A stretch of 45,781 nt of DNA, from positions 1-45,781 of the forward strand of contig JAIRNP010000005.1 of assembly GCA_031258005.1 (NCBI GenBank), written 5' to 3'. This DNA comes from Treponema sp. Lineage in GTDB: Bacteria; Spirochaetota; Spirochaetia; Treponematales; Breznakiellaceae. The notes beneath the pieces were generated by a model that was not told where the DNA came from, searched no databases, and saw only the letters and a list, made by a program, of their open reading frames with translations. Of the stretch, positions 1 to 9,467 are shown piece after piece. A program made the translations under genes and the position numbers. Within the stretch, counting starts at the first letter, position 1; each line of letters starts with the position of its first letter.

Positions 1-1038
1 ACCGACACCACTGTTTCCGAGGGAACCGCGTACTACTACAAGGTGAGCGCAACAAACGATAACGGCGAGGGACCTCTGTCAGGCGAGGCTTCCGGTACGC
101 CGCTGGCAGCAGGAACCGGCGCGTCCCTGACCCTTAACACATGGACAAACGGGAACATTACCACAGAGGGAAAGGCTGACTGGTACAAGATTACCGCCGA
201 ATCCGCCGGAACCTATACTATCCAATGGAACGACAGGAAAAACAGCGGTAAAACAGCGGAAACCTTGGTATCCGCGTACCAGAGCGACGGGACCCTGATA
301 TTTATCACCTGGGGCAGTGATGATTCTCCCAAATCCGTGGACCTAAGCGCGGGGGAAATCATCTATGTACGGGTTGCGCCTCAGGGTAACTGGGCCCTCG
401 GCGACTACGCAATCCAGTATTACAACCCGGGACCGCCCCAGCAGGCTCCTAGTTATGTCGGCACGCAAGGAATCCCCGGTCCCACGTGCATGGTTGGTTT
501 TTACTGGGCCTCTGTTACCGGAGCCACAGGCTATAAGGTGTACCGCTCAAGTTCTGCCGGCGGAACATACGACCTGGTGGAGACGGTAAGCGGCGAGGAG
601 ACAACTTCCTACACCGACACCGACGTTTCCGTGGGAACCGCGTACTACTACAAGGTGAGCGCAACAAACGCTCACGGCGAGGGACCTCTGTCCGGCGAGG
701 CTTCCGGCACGCCCCCGACGCCTGCGTCTCTGACCCTTAACACTTGGGCAACCGGGAACATCACCACAGAGGGACAGCTTGACTGGTATCAGTTTACCGC
801 CTCGACCAATGCGACCTACTACCTGCAATGGGACGACTCCTCTGATGGCACAAACGCCTATTCTACTGATATTATGGTAGTTGCCTTTCGCAGCCTTGAG
901 GACATACTATTTCAGGAAGATAGCGGTTATAGCTCCCCTCAGTCCGTCAGCGTAAGCGCGGGGGAAACCATCTATGTAGGAGTTTTTGTACCTTACGATT
1001 ATGCCTTCGGTACCTACGCGATCCGGTATTATAATTAA
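1..1038 (+). CDS. Partial (5' truncated by window) surface/secreted protein with alternating fibronectin type III and pre-peptidase-C-like beta domains
   Basis: Frame open from base 1; FN3-like 'GYKVYRSSSAGGTYDLVETVSGEETTSYTDTDVSVGTAYYYKVSATN' and repeated 'SLTLNTW..GNITTEG..DWY' modules. Confidence 0.8.
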   Translation, partial: TDTTVSEGTAYYYKVSATNDNGEGPLSGEASGTPLAAGTGASLTLNTWTNGNITTEGKADWYKITAESAGTYTIQWNDRKNSGKTAETLVSAYQSDGTLIFITWGSDDSPKSVDLSAGEIIYVRVAPQGNWALGDYAIQYYNPGPPQQAPSYVGTQGIPGPTCMVGFYWASVTGATGYKVYRSSSAGGTYDLVETVSGEETTSYTDTDVSVGTAYYYKVSATNAHGEGPLSGEASGTPPTPASLTLNTWATGNITTEGQLDWYQFTASTNATYYLQWDDSSDGTNAYSTDIMVVAFRSLEDILFQEDSGYSSPQSVSVSAGETIYVGVFVPYDYAFGTYAIRYYN

Positions 1039-1149
1039 ACGGCGACAGGCGCTGTTAAAATAGCGCCGGCTACCATGGGGCTGTCTAGAAAGTACCATTT
1101 CCGGCAGCCCTTATGGTTGTCCCGGTGGTGGTTTTTAACGTTTTCTGAA

Positions 1150-1850
1150 CATTCGGAATTTTGGGGATTATGGCTCCACTTCAGGCCGGTTTTTGGTTGT
1201 TTTTCCGGTGCATCTGCTTCATCTTGTATCCTAATGCAAGCAAGCCCCATTCCCTGGACACTTTCGCCCTTCCCCGTAACAGAAACCGCCTGTATCCCTG
1301 GTTCCCTTTCAGTTGTCCAAAGACCGGCTCCACCTCAACCGCCCCCCTGTTTCCTCAACCGTGCGTACCGCTCGTCTTACAGCGTTCTTTGTGCGTTCCC
1401 CTTCAGCCGCAGCCACCCTTCGTTTGCTCTTTTCTGTTGTTTTCCCCGTTCTCCCTGTTTCAGGGGTCCGCTTTCCATTTCCTGCTCTGTTCCTTCCGGT
1501 ACATCCCGTATTTCACTACCGCTTGTATCCCCTGGTTCTCCAGATACCCATAGGTTTCTTCGCTCCCGTACCCCCAATCGCTTATGATCACGTTCGGCTG
1601 CTCCCCCAGCCCTTGCTTCTGCCTCCTCACAGGGGGGTTTCAAGGTCCGACTGTCCGCGGGGGTGGGAACTAGAGCATACCCACGCACAAATCCGTTCTC
1701 CATTCCTATGTGCACAGTGGAGCCGGGCTTCAGATGCCCGTTTCCCATAGGGTCCTCTTGCATCCTCATGAACGTCGCCTCCGGATCCGTCTTCGCAGAG
1801 CGGTTCCGTTTCCCGCATATCCGTTTCGCCTAACTCCCCTATACATGTCA
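1150..1850 (-). pseudogene. Decayed IS1182-family transposase fragment (C-terminal half, frameshifted)
   Basis: Minus-strand frames give 'KTDPEATFMRMQEDPMGNGHLKPGSTVHIGMENGFVRGYALVPTPADSRTLKP' and, in another frame, 'EPVFGQLKGNQGYRRFLLRGRAKVSREWGLLALGYKMK', typical of IS1182 transposases. Confidence 0.8.
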
Positions 1851-1876
1851 TCCGGGGTGTTTTATGCTATTTCAGT

Positions 1877-3313
1877 ATGAATCCTTTATTTTATACCTAT
1901 GGTGATGATGCCCCCATCGCGGCACCGGCCACTCCCTTGGCCGAATGCGCCCTGGCCGTCATCAGGACCTCTGGAAAAAATGCCATACCCTTGGTAGCTT
2001 CGGTTTTTTCTCGGCCTCCCAAATTGCTTGAGGCTCCGGGAAATACCGTGGTTCATGGCTGGATCCTGGACAAAAACGAAAAGATCGACGAAGTCTTGGT
2101 TTCGGTATACCGGGGCCCTCGAAGTTACACCGGCGAGGACAGCGTGGATATTTGCTGCCACGGAGGGATTACCCCGGTCCAGGGGGTGATGCGGGTCCTG
2201 CATTGTGCGGGGTTCCGTGATAGCCTTCCGGGAGAATTCAGCTTCCGGGCCTTTATGAACGGGAAACTGGACCTGACCCGGGCGGAATCGGTGATGGAAC
2301 TGGTTTCCGCCAAGACCGATGAGGCAAGAAGCCATGCGGTGAATCGGCTGAGCGGCAGCCTGGAACAGGAAGTCAGGAGTATCCAGAACCAGTTAGTACA
2401 GGTCCTGGCAGGAACGGAAATTTTTTTAGACTATTCTGAGGATGAATTTATGGGGAACCCCGGGGCACCGGATGATGAGGCTGCAGGGAGATTGCCGGAC
2501 CGCGCCCTGGCAGAGGAAGCGCTTGCCCGGCTTCGCGTACTTGCCCGGTCTTACCGTATGGAACGGCTGTACCATGAGGGCGCTTTGGTGGTCATTGCCG
2601 GACGGCCTAATGCGGGGAAGTCTCGTCTCTTCAACCGGCTCCTCAAAGAGGATCGGTCCATTGTTACGGACATACCCGGCACTACCCGGGACTGGATAGA
2701 GGGGTGGATTTCCATTGAAGGCATACCCATCCGCCTGGTGGATACTGCGGGGATCCGGGAAGCAGCGCCGGGGGGGGATATAGAAAAACTGGGCATGGAA
2801 CGGAGTCGAGCGCTGCTTAAAGAGGCGGATCTGGTCCTCTATGTGGTAGATGCTTCCTGCCGGTCAGATACCGGGGAGGAGATGTTCTCTTTTCCTGAGT
2901 TTCTTCCTGAGGATCCGAAGCGGATCCTCCCTTTGTGGAACAAGATTGACCTATGTGCTCCTTCGGCCATGCTGGAACAAAGAGCAGGGTCCTTCCAGGG
3001 GATCAGTGCCAAAACCGGATGGGGTATCCCGGAACTGGCATCTGCCATAGCCGCCCGGTTGACCCTTGCCCACGGAGGAAAGGAAGCGAGGGGAACCTCA
3101 TCGGGAATAGGTACGGAACGGCAGAAAGGGCTTATCAGCGTGGCCATACAACGTTTGGAAGAGGCGCTGGCATTGGCAGACCGGGGAGAGCCCCTGGATC
3201 TTATTGCTCCGCTCCTCAGGGAAGGGGTATATGCCCTGGGAGAGATCACCGGAGAAGTGTCTACGGCGGATATGCTTGAGGTGATGTTCAGCCGTTTTTG
3301 TGTAGGCAAGTAG
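1877..3313 (+). CDS. mnmE: tRNA uridine-5-carboxymethylaminomethyl(34) synthesis GTPase MnmE
   Basis: G1 motif GRPNAGKSRLFNRL, DIPGTTRDWIEG, C-terminal FSRFCVGK. Confidence 0.97.
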   Translation: MNPLFYTYGDDAPIAAPATPLAECALAVIRTSGKNAIPLVASVFSRPPKLLEAPGNTVVHGWILDKNEKIDEVLVSVYRGPRSYTGEDSVDICCHGGITPVQGVMRVLHCAGFRDSLPGEFSFRAFMNGKLDLTRAESVMELVSAKTDEARSHAVNRLSGSLEQEVRSIQNQLVQVLAGTEIFLDYSEDEFMGNPGAPDDEAAGRLPDRALAEEALARLRVLARSYRMERLYHEGALVVIAGRPNAGKSRLFNRLLKEDRSIVTDIPGTTRDWIEGWISIEGIPIRLVDTAGIREAAPGGDIEKLGMERSRALLKEADLVLYVVDASCRSDTGEEMFSFPEFLPEDPKRILPLWNKIDLCAPSAMLEQRAGSFQGISAKTGWGIPELASAIAARLTLAHGGKEARGTSSGIGTERQKGLISVAIQRLEEALALADRGEPLDLIAPLLREGVYALGEITGEVSTADMLEVMFSRFCVGK

Positions 3314-3512
3314 TACCATGCCGCGCCTGGTTCTTAGGGTTTATCCTGAGACCTGACCCCACATCTTGCATTTTTTACCCTTCTGATATAGCATAAGAAG
3401 CAAGCTAAAAAACTGCAATTTTAAGTACTTAGGTTTTGAGAAAAACCATGATGCTGATCCTGGTTGAAAACAACCAAGTCCTAAGATTCTTTTACGGTGC
3501 CAAGGAGTTATT

Positions 3513-3737
3513 GTGGCTAAAGAAGAAGCGATTGAAGTAGAAGGGATAGTCCGAGATGCCCTCCCGAATACCATGTTTAGGGTCGAATTGAACAATCAAA
3601 ATGGACACCTTATACTTGCCCATCTTTCTGGTAAGATGCGTAAACATTATATCCGTATCGTACCCGGTGACCGGGTACGAATTGCCCTCTCCCCTTATGA
3701 TTTAAACCGGGGTCGTATTATTTACCGAGAACGATAG
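3513..3737 (+). CDS. infA: Translation initiation factor IF-1 (GTG start)
   Basis: [26 protein letters not shown]...[27 protein letters not shown] upstream. Confidence 0.96.
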   Translation: MAKEEAIEVEGIVRDALPNTMFRVELNNQNGHLILAHLSGKMRKHYIRIVPGDRVRIALSPYDLNRGRIIYRER

Positions 3738-3817
3738 GTACCGACTAGGCGGATCCTGAGGGTTCTCAGGTATCGGTACCTTCCCGGTTCCAATTCCCTG
3801 TCTTTCAAGAATTTCCT

Positions 3818-4540
3818 TTAAGACGCTTCCCCAAATGAGAATTGATAGAGGCGTTCCAAGATATTTTTGATCTTGTCCCCATAGGACTTATCCGCAGACC
3901 AGGTTCCCGCAAGGCCTTTAATTCCCGGAGATGAACCATACCGGACCCAGCGGTAGCGAGGATCTACCAGGTCTTGCTTGAGCGGGGCATCGGTGGCGTA
4001 CCCCTTGAGATGCTGGATTTGGGCACGGACACCGGTTTGAGGGTTCGGGAACCATTCCCCAGGCTGTCCGGGCCCCACCGATCCCAGGCCGCAGAAATTG
4101 TTCATCTCTGCGGTTACCAAGTTTCCATACCGGAGGAATCCGGTTTCAAGACACATCTGAGCAAAAGCCACATCATGGTTGACCCCTTCGATACCCGCTT
4201 CTTTCACGTAGAGCCCGGCTAAGTCTTGGACAAAGGCTTCGTCTGCTTCGGGATTAGCCGCAAGTAAAAACGAAGCGAGCTTTTCCGCAGTGATTTGGCC
4301 CCGACCCAGGATATGTTCAGGGATCGGAGGTATGGGAGGAAGTTCTGGAACCTTCCCTTGAGGGGTTTCTGAAACCAGGGATTTTGGACCAGGCGTTTCG
4401 GGGGTCCCCTGTTTGGGGCCGGTAGCGCAGGAAAAGCATATCCCTGCTATGAGGATACATAAAAACCAAATAGGATATTGCATGGTTTTATATCGGCTTA
4501 ATTTGTATATTTTTCTCATACATCTTATAACCTTTACCAT
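3818..4540 (-). CDS. Lipoprotein with glucosaminidase (FlgJ/LytD-like) domain
   Basis: Hydrophobic N-terminus with Cys, 'FAQMCLETGFLRYGNLVTAEMNNFCGLGSVG...QIQHLKGYA'. Confidence 0.8.
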   Translation of the reverse strand: MVKVIRCMRKIYKLSRYKTMQYPIWFLCILIAGICFSCATGPKQGTPETPGPKSLVSETPQGKVPELPPIPPIPEHILGRGQITAEKLASFLLAANPEADEAFVQDLAGLYVKEAGIEGVNHDVAFAQMCLETGFLRYGNLVTAEMNNFCGLGSVGPGQPGEWFPNPQTGVRAQIQHLKGYATDAPLKQDLVDPRYRWVRYGSSPGIKGLAGTWSADKSYGDKIKNILERLYQFSFGEAS

Positions 4541-4565
4541 GCCTTAGGCGGGATCAAATTTTCTC

Positions 4566-4593
4566 TAAAGCCTTTCTCGGCAATATCCGATAT
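4566..4593 (+). promoter_or_regulatory. Candidate sigma-28-type (FliA) promoter upstream of flaB, overlapping a TATAAT (4591-4596)
   Basis: TAAAGCCT-N12-TCCGATAT resembles TAAAGTTT-N11-GCCGATAA; about 220 bp upstream of flaB. Confidence 0.45.
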
Positions 4594-4723
4594 AATACTA
4601 GAATTAGACTAAAACCATGTGATTTTGGGCCCTTTCATGGTTTAGGAGGTTCAGATATCTTCATTCTTCTTTCACTTAATACTAAAGATAGGTTGAGGAT
4701 TTCGAAAAGCCTGTTTTTTTGTT

Positions 4724-4810
4724 ATGAACAATAATGCAGACGGCATGGATGCCGGGGCGTTGAAAATTCTGATGAAGAATAATAAGGCGCCGAAAAAGCC
4801 AAAGGAGTGA
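4724..4810 (+). CDS. Candidate 28-aa small ORF/leader peptide whose stop overlaps the flaB Shine-Dalgarno
   Basis: ATG...TGA encodes [28 protein letters not shown]; stop within AAAGGAGTGA, 4 nt before the flaB ATG. Confidence 0.3.
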   Translation: MNNNADGMDAGALKILMKNNKAPKKPKE

Positions 4811-4814
4811 CAGC

Positions 4815-5675
4815 ATGATCATTAATCACAACATAAGCGCTATGTTTGCCGATAGGTCCCTTAAATCCACCCAGACAGCTCTTGAAAAGAACATTGAAAA
4901 ATTGTCGAGCGGTTTGCGGATCAACCGATCCGGGGATGATCCTTCGGGCCTTGCAGTTTCCGAAAAGCTGCGGAGTCAAATTCGGGGTTTGAACATGGCA
5001 TCTGCCAATGCCCAGAATGGGATTTCCTTTATTCAGACTACCGAAGGGTATCTCCAGGAAACCCAGGATATCTTGCAGCGGATTCGGGAGTTGGCGGTCC
5101 AGGCTTCCAACGGGATTTATACTGAAGAAGACCGCACCTATATTCAGATCGAAGTATCGGCCCTTATCGACGAATTGGATCGGGTTGCTTCCCATGCCCA
5201 ATTCAATGGGATGAACCTGCTCACCGGCCGGTTTGCCCGGGAAGGGGGCGAAAATGTGGTTACCGCTTCGCTGTGGCTCCATATCGGGGCTAATATGGAT
5301 CAACGGGAACAGGTGTTTATCAGCACGATGACCGCCAAAGCCTTGGGGGTTCGGAATGTGGGAGACGATACCCTGCTTACCCTTGGGGATCCGGATAGCG
5401 CCAATCGGGCCTTGGGAACCCTCGACGAAGCTCTCAAACGGGTGAGTAAGCAGCGGGCAGATTTGGGAGCGTACCAGAACCGCTTAGAACAGGCGATCCT
5501 GGGCATTGATATAGGAGCGGAAAACCTGCAGGCCTCTGAATCCCGTATCCGGGATGCCAACATGGCGAGTGAAATGGTTTCCTTTACCAAGAATCAGATC
5601 ATTAGCCAGGCCGGTACGGCCATGTTGGCTCAGGCTAATCAGCGCAGCCAGGGTATTCTCCAGTTGTTGCAGTAA
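4815..5675 (+). CDS. flaB: Flagellin FlaB (periplasmic filament core)
   Basis: [17 protein letters not shown]...[49 protein letters not shown]. Confidence 0.95.
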   Translation: MIINHNISAMFADRSLKSTQTALEKNIEKLSSGLRINRSGDDPSGLAVSEKLRSQIRGLNMASANAQNGISFIQTTEGYLQETQDILQRIRELAVQASNGIYTEEDRTYIQIEVSALIDELDRVASHAQFNGMNLLTGRFAREGGENVVTASLWLHIGANMDQREQVFISTMTAKALGVRNVGDDTLLTLGDPDSANRALGTLDEALKRVSKQRADLGAYQNRLEQAILGIDIGAENLQASESRIRDANMASEMVSFTKNQIISQAGTAMLAQANQRSQGILQLLQ

Positions 5676-5729
5676 GTTCAGGTTATCGAGCCCTTCTGTT
5701 TGGGTATACTCTAAAACTATGAGAAAGAC

Positions 5730-5765
5730 ACCGTTCCGGACGAAAAGGGAACGGTTTCTTTTTTG
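5730..5765 (+). terminator. Rho-independent terminator after flaB
   Basis: ACCGTTCC-N10-GGAACGGT followed by TTCTTTTTTG. Confidence 0.85.
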
Positions 5766-5919
5766 AAGCAGTTTTTTTATTTTTATATGCTTTCTCCTTT
5801 CATACATGCCTCCTAGCGCTTGTCATTCATAAAAATATATGCTAAACTCAGAAAGGTTTTTCAAGATATGCAATTTTGAAAAAGTCGCTATTATCATTAT
5901 GTATCGGAGGTTCGATTAC

Positions 5920-6642
5920 ATGGTAAAAAAATGGGTATTAGCTATGGTGCTAATCGGTGTAGCCGGAACGGTTTTCGCGGGAACCTATGATGTGGTTAAT
6001 CGTGAAGAAGCGGTGTTCGTGCTTGACGGTGTTGCGGACGAGCGAGTGTGGGACAGGGTACCGGCTATCGGTAATTTTGTTCTGCCTTGGGAAGACGATG
6101 TGGCTCCTGCAACAGTATTTAAAGCCTATCATGATGCAGATAACCTTTACTTCTCCTTTGTCCTTGAAGACGAGGATATCGTCTCCGCAGAAGAGGTGGA
6201 GGATGAAGCGGGGGTTGACAGTTTAGACGCGGTGCATCTGTTTTTTGCTTCCCATCAAATAGATCGGCCCCGTGAAGGTGAACTTCCTCCTTATTATGTG
6301 GTCTCCCTGGATGCATTGGGGCATGTGCATGATTATTCGGTAGTCTATTATCTTCGGGATCAGGATAATGACTGGGCATTCACCGACCAACAGGTAGCGG
6401 GCAGGATTTTTGATGACCGCTATTCCGTAGAGGGAGTAATCCCGCTGGAATCATTCCGGGAACTGGGCCTGCTCAGTGATGACAACGAGACCTCCTTTCT
6501 CGTAGGGCTGTTCCGTAGTGATTGGAGCACCGATGGCGAAGAGCCCCGGTGGATATCATGGATTGATGATCTCGCATCGGTAACTGAAACCCCGGATATA
6601 CATCTGGCTGCATCCTTTGGCCGGTTTAGACTGGCTCCCTAA
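5920..6642 (+). CDS. Secreted protein with family 9 carbohydrate-binding-like (DOMON/CBM9) domain
   Basis: Signal peptide MVKKWVLAMVLIGVAGTVFA; 'VLDGVADERVWDRVPAIGNFV...FKAYHDADNLYFSFVLED'; SD CGGAGG supports start at 5920 rather than 5839. Confidence 0.7.
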   Translation: MVKKWVLAMVLIGVAGTVFAGTYDVVNREEAVFVLDGVADERVWDRVPAIGNFVLPWEDDVAPATVFKAYHDADNLYFSFVLEDEDIVSAEEVEDEAGVDSLDAVHLFFASHQIDRPREGELPPYYVVSLDALGHVHDYSVVYYLRDQDNDWAFTDQQVAGRIFDDRYSVEGVIPLESFRELGLLSDDNETSFLVGLFRSDWSTDGEEPRWISWIDDLASVTETPDIHLAASFGRFRLAP

Positions 6643-6655
6643 GTAAGGTTTCCAT

Positions 6656-6714
6656 ATAAGGCAAGGGTGAAACGGAATGGGGGAAAGATTCCCAACTGTT
6701 CAAACTTGCCTTAT
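6656..6714 (+). repeat. Inverted repeat/structured intergenic element upstream of the spiro-SPASM operon
   Basis: ATAAGGCAAG (6656-6665) and CTTGCCTTAT (6705-6714), perfect 10-bp arms. Confidence 0.6.
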
Positions 6715-6814
6715 GGGCGTGCATCGAACGTACGCTCATTATGTAACGATTTGTCCTTCGGTTGCTTCACGAGCCTCTATTGGCAGGTATCAAGAATGCC
6801 GATATTGGTAAGGT

Positions 6815-8368
6815 ATGAATGCCCTGGCAGTATTATATGGGGGCAGCCTTACCGAGGCGGCTTATGAACAGGTCTTTTCAGGAAAAAGCGCCCTGGCCCT
6901 TGCGGTGGAACGGTCGGCTGCGTTCCCGGATACCCGTAAAGTTCTTCTTCTAACTCAAACGAGGCCCATCCGGCGGACCGATGGAGTTCACGGCATTGAA
7001 CTGATTCAGACCGCGCAATGGACCAAGAAGCAGGTTCTGGATACCCTGGCCAGGGAATCGGCAGGTTTTGATTTCACGTATTTTGCCTGGGGGGATTGTC
7101 CTTTCTTGGATCCGGAGTTGGCCAAGGCTCTGGCGGAGCGGCATCTCCAGTATGGGGCGGAATATTCCTATGCCGACGGCTGGCCCTACGGACTTGCTCC
7201 GGAGATTCTCGCTCCCGGTATGGGGGGAATTCTCTTAAAAATTCTGGGAGATGCGGACGGCCCGGTGGCGCGGGATCTCCTGTTTTCGGTTATACAAAAA
7301 GATATTAATGCCTTTGATATTGAAACGGTCCTTTCCCCGGTGGATCTCCGGCGCCACCGCCTGAGCCTTACCGCAGATTCCAAGCGAAACCTCCTCCTTT
7401 TGACCCGGTTTGCGGAAGCAGGTTTTTCCAAGGCCCAGGATGCGGAAGTCCTGATTAGCGAAAAACCCGAACTCCTTCGGACGCTTCCCAATTTTTTTAG
7501 CATACAAGCAGCCGGTCCTTGTCCTCAGCGCTGTACCCTCTGTCCGTATCCGCGATTTCAGGGCTCAGAGGATCTTACCCAAAGAACCGACTTCCTGGAA
7601 ACGGATCGTTTTGAAGAACTCCTAGAGCGTATCATCCCCTTTGCCGGGGATGGGGTGATCGATCTTTCCCTGTGGGGGGAATTAAGCCTGCACCCGGAAA
7701 AGCTGGAGCTTATTCGCCGGGTCCTCTTGCGGCCTGAATTATCCCTGGTTATCGAAACTTCTGGTCTGGGCTGGAAAACCGATGAGTTGGAGCAACTGGC
7801 AGCGGAAGCCCAAGAAGCCCTGCCCCGGCGTAATGGAATGGCGCCGGTCTCCTGGATACTTGCGTTGGATGCCCAGGATCCGGCACGGTACCGGGAAATT
7901 CGGGGGCCTGGGTATGCCGAGGCCCTGGCAAATGCCAAAACCCTGAACCGTTTGTTTCCGCAGGACGCCTATGTGCAGGCAGTCAGAGTCAAAGGCTTTG
8001 AAGATGATATTGAACAATTCTATCGCTCCTGGAAAGAAGCGGGGGCGCGTATCATTATTCAAAAATACGATCATTTTTGCGGGTCCCTACCTGCCTTAGG
8101 GGCAGCGGATCTCTCACCGGTAAAACGTCAGCCCTGCTGGCACCTCCTGCGGGATATGGTGATCCTGCTTAACGGAACCGTTCCCTGCTGCAGGGAAGAT
8201 CTTGCGGCCCTCACCGGCCCAGCGGAAAAAGGGATCTGGGGCAATGTTTTTTCGGATCCCCTGGAAACCATCTGGTCCCGGGGTGCCGTATTCTATCGAG
8301 AACAGTGTATACCGGCTTACACGGGAATATGCGCGGGGTGTGATGAATACTATACCTACAACTTTTAA
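6815..8368 (+). CDS. Spirochete-type radical SAM/SPASM protein with N-terminal nucleotidyltransferase-like region
   Basis: CPQRCTLC (CxxxCxxC) radical SAM motif; C-terminal Cys cluster 'NGTVPCCRED...CIPAYTGICAGCDEYY'; N-terminus 'WGDCPFLDPELAKALAERHLQYGAEYSYADGWPYGLAPEIL' resembles SpsF-type NTases. Confidence 0.85.
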   Translation: MNALAVLYGGSLTEAAYEQVFSGKSALALAVERSAAFPDTRKVLLLTQTRPIRRTDGVHGIELIQTAQWTKKQVLDTLARESAGFDFTYFAWGDCPFLDPELAKALAERHLQYGAEYSYADGWPYGLAPEILAPGMGGILLKILGDADGPVARDLLFSVIQKDINAFDIETVLSPVDLRRHRLSLTADSKRNLLLLTRFAEAGFSKAQDAEVLISEKPELLRTLPNFFSIQAAGPCPQRCTLCPYPRFQGSEDLTQRTDFLETDRFEELLERIIPFAGDGVIDLSLWGELSLHPEKLELIRRVLLRPELSLVIETSGLGWKTDELEQLAAEAQEALPRRNGMAPVSWILALDAQDPARYREIRGPGYAEALANAKTLNRLFPQDAYVQAVRVKGFEDDIEQFYRSWKEAGARIIIQKYDHFCGSLPALGAADLSPVKRQPCWHLLRDMVILLNGTVPCCREDLAALTGPAEKGIWGNVFSDPLETIWSRGAVFYREQCIPAYTGICAGCDEYYTYNF

Positions 8369-9467
8369 TAATACCTTGCCTTCATATACTGCGGTTGGGG
8401 GTACAGAACGGAGAGCTTCTACGGGGCTTTCCGCGGTGCTTCTGGGCAGAGGCGGAGGCCGGTATCCTCGGCGTACCCGTTTTCAGGAACTGGAAAAGAT
8501 TGGATTTGATTATATCATCTCCATGGAAGGCCCCCAGGAACGGTACGATGTGGAAGAACTCTCAGGGCTTTTTCCCCAGGTTCGATTTATCTTGTTAAAG
8601 GAAGCGGTCAGTATTGGTGAACAGATCAATCTGGCCGCGTCAGAACTCTCGAGCCCGCTTTTTTTTGTGTTACGCAACGATCTGCGGATCCTCCATAGCG
8701 GGGGAGCTTCCCGAATGGAGGAACGGCTTCGGCTGGGTAAGGAAGAATTGTACAAAGGAGAAGGGCAAAAAAGTACGTATAAACGCCTTTGTACGGTTCC
8801 CTTGATTCAAAATTCCCATTTTGAAACTCTGCCTACCCTCATCGCCCCCGCGGTGTTCCGTGCTACGGTCAAACCCCTCTTCTTTACCCCTGCCAAAGAA
8901 GGGCAGCCCTCCCTGTATCCCTTTGACGGCGTCGGTATCTATGACCGGACCCGGTTTATCCGGCTGGGGGGCTTTGACAGTACCTTGAAAAGTACCCACT
9001 GGCAGCTCATGGATTTCGGATTCCGGGCTTCTCTGTGGGGAGAACAGATAGGCGCTACTCAGCTTATCCGCCTTTCCTATGACGGAGAAACCCCTCCTGA
9101 AGATAGTACCGCCGATGAAAGTTATCGGCGTTTTTATCTCAAGAATCTGGCTCCGGTTTTCCGGGGGGATTCCGCCACGATTCCGCTCCGGTGTTTCCCC
9201 CGGTATTTTTGGCGGAGCGGCAAGACCCTCCTGGCGGCATGGAATGATTTTTCCCAGGGGCGGCAATGGGTAAAGACGAACCGGTACCGGTTCCGCAGTG
9301 ATGCCCGGGCCATAACCGAGCTTTGGGAAGATATGGGCGAACTAACCGAGGATCATACCCGGATACTCGAAGAGGGAAAAACGGAAAGTACGGGAATGGA
9401 AATGCTTAAGTTTGAACATCCGAAAAGTGAACCGGAACGTACGGAAGGTTCAGGGCCCCTGGAATGA
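8343..9467 (+). CDS. Glycosyltransferase-like protein
   Basis: ATG overlaps the end of the upstream gene; 'VSIGEQINLAASELSSPLFFVLRNDLRIL' resembles the GT2 N-terminal half. Confidence 0.55.
   Translation: MNTIPTTFNNTLPSYTAVGGTERRASTGLSAVLLGRGGGRYPRRTRFQELEKIGFDYIISMEGPQERYDVEELSGLFPQVRFILLKEAVSIGEQINLAASELSSPLFFVLRNDLRILHSGGASRMEERLRLGKEELYKGEGQKSTYKRLCTVPLIQNSHFETLPTLIAPAVFRATVKPLFFTPAKEGQPSLYPFDGVGIYDRTRFIRLGGFDSTLKSTHWQLMDFGFRASLWGEQIGATQLIRLSYDGETPPEDSTADESYRRFYLKNLAPVFRGDSATIPLRCFPRYFWRSGKTLLAAWNDFSQGRQWVKTNRYRFRSDARAITELWEDMGELTEDHTRILEEGKTESTGMEMLKFEHPKSEPERTEGSGPLE

Noticed and set aside
1075-1587. 170-aa and overlapping plus-strand ORFs between the surface protein and mnmE
   Set aside because: Antisense to the IS1182 transposase relic; Ser/Pro/Phe-rich composition is an antisense artefact.
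8670-9266. 198-aa minus-strand ORF
   Set aside because: Fully antisense to the GT-like CDS 8343-9467; typical shadow ORF of a GC-biased gene with no recognisable domain.
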